A stretch of DNA of 64,000 bases from Muribaculaceae bacterium (GTDB lineage Bacteria > Bacteroidota > Bacteroidia > Bacteroidales > Muribaculaceae), in assembly GCA_017462345.1 (NCBI GenBank), contig JAFTRI010000026.1, positions 1-64,000 of the forward strand, in the 5' to 3' direction. Below, one piece after another: positions 24,797 to 33,608 of this stretch (the stretch's first letter is position 1; the number at the start of each line of letters is the position of its first letter). A model generated the notes under the pieces. The model ran no database searches. It worked only from the letters and a program-made list of their open reading frames with translations, and was not told where the DNA came from. The position numbers and the translations under genes were made by a program.

Positions 24797-25570
24797 ATGA
24801 AAATTCTGATAGCAGGGGCCGGTAAGATGGGGTCTTTTTTCTGTGACGTGCTGTCATTCAGTCATGAAGTGGCAATGTACGACACTGATGCCAGACGATT
24901 GAGGTTCACTTTTAATACCAGACGCTTTACTTCACTTGATGAAATAGATGACTTTGCGCCTGATCTTGTCATAAATGCAGCGACGGTAAAGTACACGATC
25001 GATGCGTTTAACCTGATTCTGCCTCACATCCCGTCAGGATGCATCTTGTCGGACATCGCGTCGGTAAAGACCGGGTTGCCGGAGTTCTATGCGTCATGCG
25101 GACATCCATTCGTAAGTACTCATCCGATGTTTGGCCCAACGTTTGCCTCGTTGAGTAATCTGGGTAGCGAGAACGCCATCATAATATCAGAGAGTGATCA
25201 TTTGGGTAAAGTATTTTTCAAAGACCTCTACAACAGCCTGCATCTTCACATTGAAGAATATTCGTTCAAGGAACACGATGAGACCATAGCTTATTCGTTG
25301 TCAATCCCGTTTGCCTCGACACTGGTATTTGCCGGTGTGATGAAACATCAGGATGCGCCGGGTACAACATTCAAGCGGCACATGGCCATCGCTCACGGGC
25401 TGATGTCGGAAGACGATTATCTGCTTAGCGAAATCCTTTTCAATCCCAATACCCCTGAGCAATTGTCAAAGATTCAGCAGCAGCTGACGGAGTTGCAGGA
25501 GATTGTAGAACGTCGGGATTCTGATGCCATGAAGAAATACCTTGCCCGTGTCCGCGAGAACTTGAAGTAA
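24797..25570 (+). CDS. tyrA: Prephenate dehydrogenase TyrA
   Basis: A 257-residue NAD(P)-dependent enzyme for tyrosine synthesis. The Rossmann motif MKILIAGAGKMGSFF opens the protein; CILSDIASVKTGLPEF, FVSTHPMFGPT and the helical dimerisation region (AYSLSIPFAST, LLSEILFNPNT) follow as in TyrA. No mutase or ACT domain. Last gene of the attenuated operon, 28 nt after the DAHPS-CM gene and followed by an intrinsic terminator, so the operon makes both Phe and Tyr from one control point. Confidence 0.93.
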   Translation: MKILIAGAGKMGSFFCDVLSFSHEVAMYDTDARRLRFTFNTRRFTSLDEIDDFAPDLVINAATVKYTIDAFNLILPHIPSGCILSDIASVKTGLPEFYASCGHPFVSTHPMFGPTFASLSNLGSENAIIISESDHLGKVFFKDLYNSLHLHIEEYSFKEHDETIAYSLSIPFASTLVFAGVMKHQDAPGTTFKRHMAIAHGLMSEDDYLLSEILFNPNTPEQLSKIQQQLTELQEIVERRDSDAMKKYLARVRENLK

Positions 25571-25593
25571 TCTTATTATTCCGATTACTGATA

Positions 25594-25641
25594 AAAAGCC
25601 CGGTGAGGAAATTATACGTTATCCTGCACCGGGCTTTTATT
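25594..25641 (+). terminator. Terminator of the aromatic operon
   Basis: AAAAGCCCGGTG (25594-25605) pairs with CACCGGGCTTTT (25627-25638); the loop carries a small AGGA/TCCT stem. A T-rich stretch follows. Confidence 0.88.
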
Positions 25642-25733
25642 TCTTAATGTGAATCTTATAATATATTCAGAGTTTTATTAAAAAGTTCCAGAACCGTTTT
25701 TAAGTAATCTCGAAATAAGATCTTAACAGTTCC

Positions 25734-28100
25734 TTAGTCGAAAACTCCTTCAATACTTGATTCGGTCGGAACCGTCTCATCGACAAATTCTCCTAAGAAT
25801 TCTTTTTCGCACAGATCTATCGGAGGGAATGTAAAATGCTGATCCTGAGAGTAGGGGAGGGTCTTGTCGGCATATACCTTGGATATATACAGGCCGTAGA
25901 TGGGAAGAGCCATTGATGCACCTTGTCCGTCGGCCATGCCGTTGAAATGGATGTAGCGTTCATCCCCGCCTACCCATACGCCCGACACAAGTTGAGGGGT
26001 GAATCCCATAAACCATCCGTCGGCGTTGAAATTGGTGGTCCCTGTTTTTCCGCCCATCTCGGCGGTAATGTTGTATGGTGCACGTCGCAGACGGTTACCT
26101 GTTCCGCTGTTTACAACATTAAGAAGCATAGACAGGATTTTATAATAGGCTGTCTCGCTGATTACTTCAGTGTGGGCAGGGGTAAATTCCGATATGATAT
26201 TGCCGTTGGCATCGGCGATTGCCGATACGAAAATCGGGTCGACTTTCATCCCTTTGTTGGCAAATGCCGAATAGGCCGTTACCATTTCTTTTACTGACAC
26301 GTCACAAGAGCCGAGACACAATGATTTTACCGGATCGATATAGCTTGTGATACCGAAATTGTGCATGTTACGGGCGAGTGTCGCGGGATTGAGCTGATCC
26401 ATAAGCCGGGCTGAAATCCAGTTATTGGAATTGGTCAGGGCCCATCTGAGGTCGACCATTTCCCCGATACGGGCCTTGGATGAATTACGGGGAGTCCATG
26501 GGCGGCCTACCTCATCGATTATGGTGGGCTGTTCGTTCAGCATCTGGTCACATGGCGTGAATCCTTCTTCCATTGCGTAAGTGTAGAGGAATGGCTTGAT
26601 TGTCGAGCCGATCTGCCGTCGTCCCGTAGAAACCATGTCATATTGGAAATAATAGAAGTTAGGTCCTCCAACGTAGGCTTTTACATGCCCGGTTCGCGGA
26701 TCCATTGACATGAAGCCTGTGCGCAGGAAATGTTTGTGGTAGAGTATGGAGTCCATCGGGGTCATCACAGTGTCTACCGAACCGTTATAGCTGAATACTT
26801 TCATTTCCACCGGAGTGTTGAATGCCTTTGTTATTTCGGCATCGGACATCCCCGCCTTTTTCATTATACGGTAACGGTCGCTCTGTTTTTTCGCGTTGTT
26901 GATGAGGCTTGACAACTGGGATGAAGACAGTTCATTACGGTTGCTTGTATAGGGAGCACCTTTAACGTTGCGCTTTTCCTTGAAAAATCTCGGTTGCAGG
27001 GTCTTGCTCATGTGTGTAACGACAGCATCTTCGGCATACCGTTGCATGCGGCTGTCGATTGTCGAGTAAATTTTTAGACCGTCGGTGTAAAGGTCATATT
27101 TAGTCCCGTCGGGTTTGGGGTTCTTCTCTATCCATCCGTATAGCGGGTTGTTTTCCCATGCAATGGAGTCATCGGTATATTTCTGTTTTTCCCAGGCCAT
27201 GTAATCGCTTCGTTCAGGCTTGTGTGCCCGTAATATGCGCCTGAGTTCTTCGCGGAAATACGGTGCGAGTCCTTCTTTGTGGTCAACGCGGTGAAAATCG
27301 AGGGAAAGAGGCAGTTGTTGTAAAGAGTCGAGCTGGCTCTCGGTGAGCATGTCGGCTTTGTACATTTGTTCAAACACTATGTTACGTCGCTGGCGGGTAC
27401 GCTCGGGCTGTCTTACAGGATTGTAATAGGACGGGTTCTTGACCATTCCCACAAGTGTTGCAGCCTCCTCTATCGACAGGTCTTTGGGGTCTTTGCCGAA
27501 ATACACGTAGGCTGCCGATTTGATTCCGACGGCATTGTACAGGAAGTCAAACTGGTTGAGGTACATCTTGATAATTTCGTCCTTGGAATAAAAACGTTCA
27601 AGTTTTATGGCAATCATCCATTCGATCGGCTTCTGTAATGCCCGTTCTGTTATTCCGTTTGATTCGGGGGAGTAGAGCTGTTTGGCAAGTTGTTGGGTGA
27701 TTGTTGAGCCTCCTCCGGCATTCTTTTGCCGTAGAATTATGGTCTTGACAGTAGCGCGCATCAGTGCTCGCAGGTCAATGCCTGAGTGGGATTCGAAGCG
27801 TACATCCTCAGTGGCAATAAGTGCATCGATAACATGTTGGGATATGTCGTCATAGTCGGCATACACACGGTTGCCGGTGTTGCGGAAGTACCGTCCGAGT
27901 TCCTCTCCGTCGGAAGAATAAATGACTGACGCAAACTTGTCCTGTGGGTTCTTCAACTCTTCTATCGGAGGCATGTAACCGATGTATCCGTTGTATATCA
28001 GAGTGAAAAAGAATGCGGAGACGACAACGAGAATACCGAATGTCATCCACATTGCAGAAATTATTTTCCTGTTTCTTCTGTTCTTGTCTTTTCCGGCCAT
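25734..28100 (-). CDS. Penicillin-binding protein 1A (class A PBP)
   Basis: A 788-residue bifunctional peptidoglycan synthase. Cytoplasmic basic tail, one membrane segment (MTFGILVVVSAFFFTLIY), GT51 glycosyltransferase domain (ATEDVRFESHSGID with catalytic Glu98, GGGSTITQQLAKQLY, KDEIIKMYLNQ) and a transpeptidase domain with all three motifs: STIKPF, SNN (TNSNNWIS) and KTGTTNFNADGW. The mrcA/ponA symbol is not assigned because class A PBPs vary between phyla. Promoter box at 28160-28167; gene stands alone, opposite the aromatic operon terminator. Confidence 0.96.
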   Translation of the reverse strand: MAGKDKNRRNRKIISAMWMTFGILVVVSAFFFTLIYNGYIGYMPPIEELKNPQDKFASVIYSSDGEELGRYFRNTGNRVYADYDDISQHVIDALIATEDVRFESHSGIDLRALMRATVKTIILRQKNAGGGSTITQQLAKQLYSPESNGITERALQKPIEWMIAIKLERFYSKDEIIKMYLNQFDFLYNAVGIKSAAYVYFGKDPKDLSIEEAATLVGMVKNPSYYNPVRQPERTRQRRNIVFEQMYKADMLTESQLDSLQQLPLSLDFHRVDHKEGLAPYFREELRRILRAHKPERSDYMAWEKQKYTDDSIAWENNPLYGWIEKNPKPDGTKYDLYTDGLKIYSTIDSRMQRYAEDAVVTHMSKTLQPRFFKEKRNVKGAPYTSNRNELSSSQLSSLINNAKKQSDRYRIMKKAGMSDAEITKAFNTPVEMKVFSYNGSVDTVMTPMDSILYHKHFLRTGFMSMDPRTGHVKAYVGGPNFYYFQYDMVSTGRRQIGSTIKPFLYTYAMEEGFTPCDQMLNEQPTIIDEVGRPWTPRNSSKARIGEMVDLRWALTNSNNWISARLMDQLNPATLARNMHNFGITSYIDPVKSLCLGSCDVSVKEMVTAYSAFANKGMKVDPIFVSAIADANGNIISEFTPAHTEVISETAYYKILSMLLNVVNSGTGNRLRRAPYNITAEMGGKTGTTNFNADGWFMGFTPQLVSGVWVGGDERYIHFNGMADGQGASMALPIYGLYISKVYADKTLPYSQDQHFTFPPIDLCEKEFLGEFVDETVPTESSIEGVFD

Positions 28101-28159
28101 AATGAGTTATATTAGCAAGATTCAGTTCGGCTTGATGATTGTGAGCCTGGCAATAGATA

Positions 28160-28167
28160 CAAAGTTA
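28160..28167 (-). promoter_or_regulatory. -7 promoter box of the PBP1A gene
   Basis: The minus strand reads TAACTTTG, with ATTTG about 19 nt upstream as a -33 element; leader about 53 nt. Confidence 0.65.
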
Positions 28168-28266
28168 TATCCTTTGGCTCAAATATGCAATATTGTTATG
28201 CCCGGCATGAATTAATGTTTATGAAATTTTAATCGGGGTATAATGTGTTATATCTGTGCTTTGTCG

Positions 28267-28274
28267 TATCTTTG
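28267..28274 (+). promoter_or_regulatory. -7 promoter box of the 28299 beta-barrel gene
   Basis: Reads TATCTTTG; leader about 18 nt to ATG 28299, which makes ATG 28299 preferable to a TTG start at 28284. Confidence 0.65.
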
Positions 28275-28298
28275 TAGTAATATTTGAAAAGTGTAAGA

Positions 28299-28916
28299 AT
28301 GAGAAGAATAATTATTTGCCTTGTTGTCTTGGCCACTATGATAGGTGCCGGCAGTGTTCACGCCCAGTTCCGTTACGGGCCGGTTGCCGGAGTCGATTTT
28401 ACTGATCTTAATTTTAAGCAGAATCTGATAACGGTAGATGAAAGCACCGGTTTCTCGGCCGGTATAATGGGTGAAATGATGTTCCCCGGTATAGGTTTCG
28501 GCCTTGATATCGGATTAATGTATGTACAGCGTGGGGCAACGCTTCATCTTGGTGAAAAGAGGGTCTGGGCATACGATGGGTATGGAACGGAACGCAGTTA
28601 TCTGCATTACGTGGATATCCCTCTGAACTTGAGATTCAAATATACGCGGCTCAATGGAATCGAAGACTATGTAGCTCCGTTTGTATTCGGGGGACCGTCG
28701 CTTTCATTCCTTGTGGCTCATAGCAGTATTCATGCGTTGGAGTATGCGCGTGGGGAGTTCGGGCTGTCGGTAGGCGGTGGTCTTGAAATCATGAGGAACT
28801 GGCAGGTGTCGGCAAGTTATACATGGGGGATGAGTTATGCGCTCAAGACACGGCTGCTTGATGATTTCAGTGCAAAGAACCGCACGTTGAATATACGGTT
28901 GGCTTATCTTTTCTGA
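28299..28916 (+). CDS. PorT-like outer-membrane beta-barrel protein
   Basis: A 205-residue protein with a Sec signal peptide (MRRIIICLVVLATMIGAGSVHAQ) and an eight-strand-type barrel of the OMP_b-brl_2/PorT family: FRYGPVAGVDFTDL, FSAGIMGEMMFPGIGFGLDIGLMYVQRGA, YLHYVDIPLNLRFKY, FVFGGPSLSFLVAH, and a terminal strand ending in Phe (NIRLAYLF), the usual BAM signal. Membership of the broad family is clear; identity with the T9SS protein PorT is not claimed. Ends 1 nt before the convergent HsdR-N gene. Confidence 0.82.
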   Translation: MRRIIICLVVLATMIGAGSVHAQFRYGPVAGVDFTDLNFKQNLITVDESTGFSAGIMGEMMFPGIGFGLDIGLMYVQRGATLHLGEKRVWAYDGYGTERSYLHYVDIPLNLRFKYTRLNGIEDYVAPFVFGGPSLSFLVAHSSIHALEYARGEFGLSVGGGLEIMRNWQVSASYTWGMSYALKTRLLDDFSAKNRTLNIRLAYLF

Positions 28917-28917
28917 T

Positions 28918-29373
28918 TTATTTCTCTGTAAGAGTATTATAGTCAGGTATCTCCGGCAGGAATGAGTAACTGTGACTGTCGTAATCTATGTGGCAGCAAT
29001 AGTGGTTCATGCCGTTGGACACGATGAGGTATTGCGCATGGAGCACCATGTTGTAACGGACTATCTGATCGAATGTTTTTTGGCTTATATCCACTGAACA
29101 TGCTTTGTATTCAATGATGACCAATGGCTTGCCGTTCCGGTTGAATACCACGGTGTCGCTTCTGCGGGAAGTGCCGTTAAGAGTCAGGGGGACTTCGTTG
29201 GCCATTAGTGAGGCGGGATAGCCTTTGTGTTCAATAAGGTATGATGTGAAATGCTGTCTGACCCATTCTTCGGGAGTAAGTGCAACATACTTGTTACGTA
29301 ACCGGTCGTAAATTTTGTCGCCGCTACTTGTATGCCGGATATTGAACTTATATTGCGGAAGATTGAGAGGCAT
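28918..29373 (-). CDS. Stand-alone HsdR N-terminal (PD-(D/E)xK-type) domain protein
   Basis: A 151-residue protein that matches only the N-terminal domain of type I restriction R subunits (HSDR_N). TPEEWVRQHFTSYLIEHKGYP is the typical opening; RRSDTVVFNRNGKPLVIIEYKA supplies Asp73, Glu88 and Lys90 in nuclease PD-ExK spacing. No helicase domain and no HsdM or HsdS genes are nearby, so it is not a restriction system in itself. It is divergent from holA across a perfect 28-bp palindrome; a replication or repair link is suggested only by that neighbour. No export signal. Confidence 0.82.
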   Translation of the reverse strand: MPLNLPQYKFNIRHTSSGDKIYDRLRNKYVALTPEEWVRQHFTSYLIEHKGYPASLMANEVPLTLNGTSRRSDTVVFNRNGKPLVIIEYKACSVDISQKTFDQIVRYNMVLHAQYLIVSNGMNHYCCHIDYDSHSYSFLPEIPDYNTLTEK

Positions 29374-29394
29374 TAATATTTTTGTCGCAGTTGG

Positions 29395-29422
29395 ATATTT
29401 TGTGTAAATTTACACAAAATAT
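29395..29422. promoter_or_regulatory. Perfect 28-bp palindrome between the HsdR-N gene and holA
   Basis: The whole segment equals its own reverse complement; the core is TTTGTGTAAATTTACACAAA. It is centred at 29408/29409, 35 nt from the HsdR-N start codon and 45 nt from ATG 29454 of holA. Its length and symmetry fit an operator for a dimeric or tetrameric regulator, or overlapping divergent promoters (TAAATTTA resembles the -7 box on both strands). Confidence 0.75.
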
Positions 29423-29453
29423 TTGTTCTGACACAATCAAATATGGTTTTGTA

Positions 29454-30494
29454 ATGGCTGCGGTTCAGGTAACGACATTTGAAGGGATAAAGGCTCAACT
29501 TGCGAGACGTCAATATGCTCCTGTCTATCTGTTGCATGGGGAGGAGGGGTATTTTATTGATGCTCTTGTAAAGGAGTTTGAGGAGATACTCTCTCCTGAA
29601 GAACGCGATTTTAATATGTACACGTTGTATGCTCCGCAAGTGTCGGCTGATACAGTGATGGATACCTGTCGCCGTTATCCGATGATGGCTGACCGGCAGG
29701 TGGTGATATTAAAGGAAGCTCAGGCTGTGCGTGCCGACCAGCTGAACCGGCTGCATCTTTATGCTTCACAGCCGTCTCCTTCGACGATATTGGTTATATG
29801 CTGTCGTGGAGCGGTGTCCAAGGCCAAGAATCTAATGGATGAGATGAAAGCCCATGGAGGTGTCATTTTCGAGTCCAAGCGCTTGGATGAGCGGAATATA
29901 GGGGGTGTCATAAGCGAGTTTATCAAGAATAGGGGATTGAATATCGAGCCTAAAGGTCTGGCAATGTTGCGCGATTATGTCGGAACGGATCTTTCCCGGC
30001 TTTATAATGAAATTGACAAGTTGACAATTATCCTTGGTCAAGGTGCTACTGTTACTCCTGAAAGCATAGAACGTAACATCGGGGTCAGCAAGGATTACAA
30101 TAATTTCGAGCTTGTGGACGCCATTGCCCGCAAAGATGTTTTGAGGGTATTCAACATTGTTGAATATTTCAGGAGCAATCCCAAGAATAATCCCACGATA
30201 CTTACCGTGTCGACTCTGTTCACGTTCTTTTCCAATCTGCTGATATTGCATTTTTGCAAAGACAGGAGTGATAGTGGTATGTGCAACGAGCTTGGTTTCC
30301 GATGGCCTCGTGCGCTTGAGAATTACAAGCCCGCATTACGTAACTATAATGCCTATAAGACTATTGAGATAATTTCTGCCATAAGGGAGTTTGATACCCG
30401 TAGCAAAGGTATCGACAGCAGGCAGAATGAATATGACCTGTTGAAGGATTTGGCTTTCAGGATTCTTAATGCAGCCGGTTCGATCGCTATTTAA
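29454..30494 (+). CDS. holA: DNA polymerase III subunit delta (HolA)
   Basis: Clamp-loader delta subunit, which opens the sliding clamp. Start ATG 29454 (MAAVQVTTFEGIKAQL) gives 346 residues, normal for the family; an upstream in-frame start at 29382 would read through the palindrome. PVYLLHGEEGYFIDALVKEF is the characteristic beginning; MADRQVVILKEAQ, ESKRLDERNIGGVISEFIKNRGL and LSRLYNEIDKLTIILG follow. It overlaps the convergent beta-barrel gene end by 8 nt. Confidence 0.93.
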   Translation: MAAVQVTTFEGIKAQLARRQYAPVYLLHGEEGYFIDALVKEFEEILSPEERDFNMYTLYAPQVSADTVMDTCRRYPMMADRQVVILKEAQAVRADQLNRLHLYASQPSPSTILVICCRGAVSKAKNLMDEMKAHGGVIFESKRLDERNIGGVISEFIKNRGLNIEPKGLAMLRDYVGTDLSRLYNEIDKLTIILGQGATVTPESIERNIGVSKDYNNFELVDAIARKDVLRVFNIVEYFRSNPKNNPTILTVSTLFTFFSNLLILHFCKDRSDSGMCNELGFRWPRALENYKPALRNYNAYKTIEIISAIREFDTRSKGIDSRQNEYDLLKDLAFRILNAAGSIAI

Positions 30495-31170
30495 GCCGGT
30501 ACATGTAAGACAGGGTTATTGAGATTGTCGAACCGCGTGATGCTGAAAATGTATCACGTTTGTTGTCGGGATATATGTTCCCTAATCCGAAATAATAGCG
30601 GCCTTCAAGCATGATGGAGTGACGGCGTTTTATAAGGTATTCCATGCCGATACCGGCTGATATGCCGTAGTCGAATTTGTTTTTGACTTTTGTGTACAGC
30701 TGCTCGGTCATACGGTTCTCGGTGGGAAATCCGGGAACTGACGGGATATTGTTATAGTTAAAGTTGGCATTGGTGCTTTCTCCGAGCATGTAAGACACTT
30801 CGGGACCTAAATTGATGAAACCCTTGAATTTACGCCCGCCGAAGAATATGTGGGTGAGTAACGGGACTTGTATATATGTCAGCTTGCGTTCGTAAGAGAA
30901 CGGATATTCTTCAAAATCCTCTTTCCATCCACGCTGTTCAATATTGATTTCGGCCATTAACCCCACGTGTTTCTCTTCGGTGTAACGGAATGTTACTCCT
31001 GCGATAAGCCCGTTTACCATCGATTGTTGCACATCGGGGTTGAAGGCTATGGATGACATTGTCGCTCCGGCTTTTCCTCCAATGGCGACATTTGGGGAGT
31101 AATGTCGCTGGGCGTAAACCGGGGCTATTGAGACTATAGTAATGATTATAGCGGAAAAGAATCTTCTCAT
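30487..31170 (-). CDS. PorT family outer-membrane beta-barrel protein
   Basis: A 227-residue protein with a signal peptide (MRRFFSAIIITIVSIAPVYAQ) and a barrel of the OMP_b-brl_2 family: PNVAIGGKAGATMSSIAF, GVTFRYTEEKHVGLMAEINIEQRGW, KLTYIQVPLLTHIFFG, FINLGPEVSYMLG, YGISAGIGMEYLIKRRHSIMLEGRYYFGLGNI. The IxxPLL and NLGPE motifs are typical. It follows the LysM gene by 14 nt on the same strand and may be co-transcribed with it, linking an outer-membrane barrel to a peptidoglycan-binding protein. Function unknown. Confidence 0.85.
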   Translation of the reverse strand: MRRFFSAIIITIVSIAPVYAQRHYSPNVAIGGKAGATMSSIAFNPDVQQSMVNGLIAGVTFRYTEEKHVGLMAEINIEQRGWKEDFEEYPFSYERKLTYIQVPLLTHIFFGGRKFKGFINLGPEVSYMLGESTNANFNYNNIPSVPGFPTENRMTEQLYTKVKNKFDYGISAGIGMEYLIKRRHSIMLEGRYYFGLGNIYPDNKRDTFSASRGSTISITLSYMYRLK

Positions 31171-31184
31171 TTGGCTGACAGGTT

Positions 31185-32792
31185 CTATCGGTTAATCTTT
31201 GTAACTGTTCCGTCGGGGCGGAAATTGATAAAATATAATGTTTCGTTTATCTTGCCTTTGGCGTTATCCGGACGATGGAATGAGAATCCGGACTGTATTC
31301 CGTTGTAGGGGGAAGCGGATTTTTTTATCTCTTGGTTGTGCAGGTGTGTTATTACGAACATGCCGGTATCGAAACCCAGAATTCCCTGTACCGGAGCAGT
31401 CGATATCATATTGCTCCCGTACCATTTCTTGAACAGAGCCGTAACACGTTGGGTTCTGTGGCTGTCGGTTTCATTGTAGAAACGGGAATACACAGTCGTG
31501 TTAAGTTCGTGCATGCGTTGCAGGGTCTCGCCTCTGAATGTAGTCCATTCCGGATAACCGAATAGACGTATTCTGCCGGAAGTGTCCGATTCTCCCTGAA
31601 AGGCTTTGAGGGTAGGCAGTATTTTGTTCAGCTCTGCGTGGCTTCCCGATTCAGGGATGAATATGTACCGGATTGAGTCGTTCAATGTTGCCATATCCTC
31701 AATCTGTAATGCCGATGTGAAAAATATCTCGTCATAATATTTGCCTTCATGGTCCAGCCTTGACTTTAACGAGTTGATAAATTCGGTCTTGTCTTCTTCT
31801 CCGTCGCTGTTCACGATGAAAATCGGGGTGTGTCCGCCAAGATTACCCATCAGGTAGTCGATCGCTTTTGCGTACATGTTTTTATGTGGAATATTGGCGT
31901 GGAGCATGTTCCCATGAGAAAGATACAGGGCGTTTCTGACAGAGAAGATGTTAAGCACGTCACAACCGTTTTCCCGTCCGAAGTCGGCAATGGTCTTCAG
32001 TTGGATGTCGTCTTCCGGGGCAATAATCATGTCCATTCCTTTCATCTCTTCGCCTCGTAATATGTTCTGGACAAGTTCGAGGCTGTCGGCTGTATCGTAT
32101 GCGTGGATATGTATCGGTGTGCCTATGTTGCGCAGGCTGTCGGCTGCGATTAGGAATCCTTTGTAAAAATCGGTGAATAGCAGTGCTTTTTTGTCAGGAT
32201 TTTCTTTGTCAAGCATAAACGGCAGCATTATGGCAATGTCTATTCCGTGGCGGTTTACGTCATCATTGGCGGTTTCGGCAATTGTTGTATCAGGAAGAGT
32301 GCCGTTTGTGGCTTTTGTATCGACCGTATCGGTCTCTGTGGCCGCTTTGACCTGTTCCCGGTCAGGAAGTCTGATGTATTGCCCTTTTTTTATGACTGAC
32401 AGGTCGGGATTTACTTTTTCGATGTCTCTTGCCGTCATTCCGTTTTTCTGTGCTATCGAGTAAAGTGACTCGTTGTCTTTAACCCGGTAGCCTGTTGTCG
32501 GTTCGTTGTCCGATGGGCTTTCGGATGCGAATGCCGATACGGGAAAGTAGAGTGTTATGTGTTTACGCATCCCGTCGGCAACCGAAGGGTTGTATTTTAT
32601 GATGTCATTTTTGGAAATGCCTAATTTACGGCATATCTTGTATATGTTTTCATTCTCTCCTGATGTGTAATAGTAATAATCCTTGCCGTTTATGGTCTTT
32701 ATAGGCAAGTCAAGAGAACTGGCTTGTAACCAAAATGTTGCTATTATGATGGTTACAAATAGCCGAATAAGTCTGCGTGATTTCTTTTCCAT
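31185..32792 (-). CDS. LysM domain protein with periplasmic-binding-like domain
   Basis: A 535-residue exported protein. Signal peptide (RLFVTIIIATFWLQASS), two LysM repeats (ENIYKICRKLGISKNDIIKY and ESLYSIAQKNGMTARDIEKV) separated by a short linker, a Thr/Ala-rich spacer, then a type 1 periplasmic-binding-protein fold (IDIAIMLPFML, KALLFTDFYKGFLIAADSL, IIAPEDDIQLKTIADFG). LysM binds peptidoglycan; the receptor-like part may bind a small ligand but no ABC transporter is present. Start ATG 32792 is fixed by a -7 box at 32818-32825, which excludes the in-frame start at 32858. Confidence 0.87.
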   Translation of the reverse strand: MEKKSRRLIRLFVTIIIATFWLQASSLDLPIKTINGKDYYYYTSGENENIYKICRKLGISKNDIIKYNPSVADGMRKHITLYFPVSAFASESPSDNEPTTGYRVKDNESLYSIAQKNGMTARDIEKVNPDLSVIKKGQYIRLPDREQVKAATETDTVDTKATNGTLPDTTIAETANDDVNRHGIDIAIMLPFMLDKENPDKKALLFTDFYKGFLIAADSLRNIGTPIHIHAYDTADSLELVQNILRGEEMKGMDMIIAPEDDIQLKTIADFGRENGCDVLNIFSVRNALYLSHGNMLHANIPHKNMYAKAIDYLMGNLGGHTPIFIVNSDGEEDKTEFINSLKSRLDHEGKYYDEIFFTSALQIEDMATLNDSIRYIFIPESGSHAELNKILPTLKAFQGESDTSGRIRLFGYPEWTTFRGETLQRMHELNTTVYSRFYNETDSHRTQRVTALFKKWYGSNMISTAPVQGILGFDTGMFVITHLHNQEIKKSASPYNGIQSGFSFHRPDNAKGKINETLYFINFRPDGTVTKINR

Positions 32793-32817
32793 TGATGGAT
32801 TGTTTGTGTAATCATTG

Positions 32818-32825
32818 CAAAGGTA
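32818..32825 (-). promoter_or_regulatory. -7 promoter box of the LysM/beta-barrel pair
   Basis: The minus strand reads TACCTTTG with ATTTG about 18-20 nt upstream; leader about 20 nt to ATG 32792. Confidence 0.7.
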
Positions 32826-32933
32826 AAACCTTTGGGGCAAATATGCAATACGCCGCATTTTACGTGAAACCGGAGTCTCTGCGATGTATTGGATTGCAGG
32901 ACTCCGGTTTATGGATCGTGTCAGTGGATGATG

Positions 32934-33446
32934 CTATTTTTTCAGCAGGTATCTGATGAGGAAATACCCGCCTATAATCTGGACTAATATTCCGGGTAGA
33001 CCGATACGTAGATCCTGTATTGCAGCTGCAAGGCTGCCGGTATAGATCAACTCAAGGATTCCTCCTGCGATCTGGTAGGATAGTACCACTCCTGCGATTA
33101 TCGGCAATGACAGCTTGTTGAAACGCCAGGCGGCATATCCGGCAGCCGATGCAAGTAATACTGATTTTATCATGATTACCGGTAGGGCTGAAACCAGAGG
33201 CATACCGAATAGGAGTGTGTTGGCAAGAGGGGAAAGTATAGCGGTTAAAAGACCGGCTTTCCATCCGAACTTGTATGCAGCAACAAGTGTAAAGAAGTAG
33301 ATGGGGAGGAATGTTGCGCCTCCGTTGGGTATGGCATGGCATAGCTGGGGCAATAGGATGTTGCCTGCGATGAACGATGCCGCTACAAGGTAGGTACGGA
33401 TGTCACGATAACTCAGAGAATAGAGTTTTACTGTTGATGTGTTCAT
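32934..33446 (-). CDS. ECF transporter S component-like membrane protein
   Basis: A 170-residue protein with about five or six membrane segments, including FLPIYFFTLVAAYKFGWKAGLLTAILSPLANTLLFG split across two helices. The GWKAGLL-Ala-Ser-Pro-Leu-x-Asn pattern resembles substrate-binding S components of energy-coupling-factor vitamin transporters. No EcfA or EcfT gene is nearby, so it would have to share a module encoded elsewhere (group II). The substrate cannot be told from sequence, and no riboswitch was seen upstream. Own promoter box at 33496-33503. Confidence 0.7.
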   Translation of the reverse strand: MNTSTVKLYSLSYRDIRTYLVAASFIAGNILLPQLCHAIPNGGATFLPIYFFTLVAAYKFGWKAGLLTAILSPLANTLLFGMPLVSALPVIMIKSVLLASAAGYAAWRFNKLSLPIIAGVVLSYQIAGGILELIYTGSLAAAIQDLRIGLPGILVQIIGGYFLIRYLLKK

Positions 33447-33495
33447 ACAATGAAAAAATTAAGTTATTGTCCGAATATCTCTTTCCCGATATGGG

Positions 33496-33503
33496 CAAAG
33501 GTA
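33496..33503 (-). promoter_or_regulatory. -7 promoter box of the ECF S-component gene
   Basis: The minus strand reads TACCTTTG; leader about 43 nt. Confidence 0.6.
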
Positions 33504-33556
33504 CGGAAATATAACGGATAATGGGCTTTATTTGTTCGGATATTGTCGTATGCTCG

Positions 33557-33583
33557 AAAAAAAAGAGACCACTTACGGTCTCT
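33557..33583 (-). terminator. Terminator of the OmpA lipoprotein gene
   Basis: AGAGACC (33564-33570) pairs with GGTCTCT (33577-33583) over a 6-nt loop; the minus strand continues in eight T residues. Confidence 0.88.
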
Positions 33584-33608
33584 CGTGTATTGGTATGTCC
33601 GGAATTTC

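Noticed and set aside
28918-29373. Type I restriction-modification system
   Set aside because: Only the N-terminal HsdR domain is present; no HsdM, HsdS or helicase.
29373-29639. 88-residue minus-strand frame over the palindrome
   Set aside because: Mostly antisense to holA; its upstream part lies in holA coding sequence.
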